From an uncultured Dialister sp. (GTDB lineage Bacteria > Bacillota > Negativicutes > Veillonellales > Dialisteraceae), in assembly GCA_934216155.1 (NCBI GenBank), contig CAKQBK010000049.1:1-20235 (forward strand): a stretch of 20,235 nucleotides of DNA, written 5' to 3'. The notes beneath the pieces are model-generated. The model had not been told where the DNA came from and ran no database searches. It worked only from the letters and a program-made list of their open reading frames with translations. Shown here in pieces: positions 20,037-20,235 of the stretch. How positions within the stretch are numbered: position 1 is the first letter of the stretch; each line of letters begins with the position of its first letter. Made by a program: the position numbers and the translations under genes.

Positions 20037-20235
20037 GTGACTGGGGATTAGGGATTAGGGTTCTGTAGCGGTGAGATGTCTAGCGGAACATGGATAGGAA
20101 ATGTGCATGCAAGGGTTCTGTAGGAATGGTACGGATAGTGAAGCATGGAAATGAAACATGTATGCAAAGGTTCTGTAGCGATGATGTGATAAGTGAATCA
20201 TAGTGATGCATTGGATATCAAAAGGTTCTGGCTCC
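20037..20235 (+). repeat. Heptamer trio and exact 55-bp tandem repeat (GGTTCTG units)
   Basis: Three 7-mers (GTGACTG, GGGATTA, GGGATTA; 20037-20057) lead into units starting GGTTCTG at 20059, 20114, 20169 and 20224, each exactly 55 bases apart. Within units the shared words are TAGCGGTGA-like, a GAA/GAAGCATGG-like middle and a GCATGCAAAG-like end. The array continues past the window edge. No gene is seen here. Confidence 0.8.

Noticed and set aside
20037..20235. CRISPR array at the right edge
   Set aside because: Units are 55 bp with drift across the whole unit rather than constant repeats and variable spacers, and no cas gene is present.

Overview
The window reads as a chromosomal segment of a Firmicutes-lineage bacterium. 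The ylm/dcw-flanking order yggS-sepF-sepF-proC-ylmH-divIVA, a tRNA-sensing T-box leader, strong AGGAGG-type ribosome binding sites and TTGACA/TATAAT promoters support this. The mid-range G+C and protein style would suit a Negativicutes member (Dialister- or Megasphaera-like), but that placement is inference and no marker gene here proves it.

Layout. 1-740: tRNA-Leu(UAG) on the minus strand with its own promoter and terminator, then two repeat elements. 740-1171: mscL (minus) with a C-terminal zinc ribbon. 1190-2217: about 1 kb without a conventional protein gene. It holds several repeat families and, at 1792-2030, a compact locus that I read as a type I toxin-antitoxin system of the Fst/Ldr kind: a 34-residue hydrophobic peptide, a convergent small RNA, a shared bidirectional terminator and a repeated antisense pairing region. 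2218-3171: an L-2-hydroxyacid (lactate/hydroxyisocaproate-type) dehydrogenase. 3172-4151: palindromes and a promoter. 4152-7580: pyruvate carboxylase. 7910-8665: an orphan Flp-type pilin-like protein. 8851-12468: a T-box leader with two successive antiterminator/terminator modules, followed by a substrate-binding lipoprotein, a PheC-like cyclohexadienyl dehydratase and a second, paralogous substrate-binding lipoprotein. 12546-13415: a Rpn-family PD-(D/E)XK nuclease and a small relic. 13586-18704: yggS, two adjacent sepF genes, proC, ylmH, divIVA and speE, all on the plus strand. 19097-19978: a LysR-type regulator with a TTG start.

How the genes work together. The ylm-type cluster links cell division (two SepF proteins, DivIVA) with PLP homeostasis, proline synthesis and ribosome rescue (YlmH). 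The T-box region looks like an amino-acid-responsive module. The PheC-like enzyme would make phenylpyruvate, and both T-boxes carry UGGU, which fits a tRNA with discriminator A73 such as tRNA-Phe. The two binding proteins have no permease or ATPase in the window.

The most striking large-scale feature is the intergenic DNA. Nearly every gap carries degenerate tandem arrays with an exact 7-bp or 9-bp period, often as inverted pairs enclosing GC-rich hairpins. Two gaps (16026-16177 and 16987-17133) hold complete copies of a roughly 150-bp element: heptamer array, hairpin 1, hairpin 2, inverted heptamer array. The hairpin stems change by compensatory substitutions. A 187-bp near-perfect palindrome (517-703), four sites with exactly four 9-mers, and an exact 55-bp tandem repeat at the right edge belong to the same picture. 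No transposase of a recognised IS family was seen.
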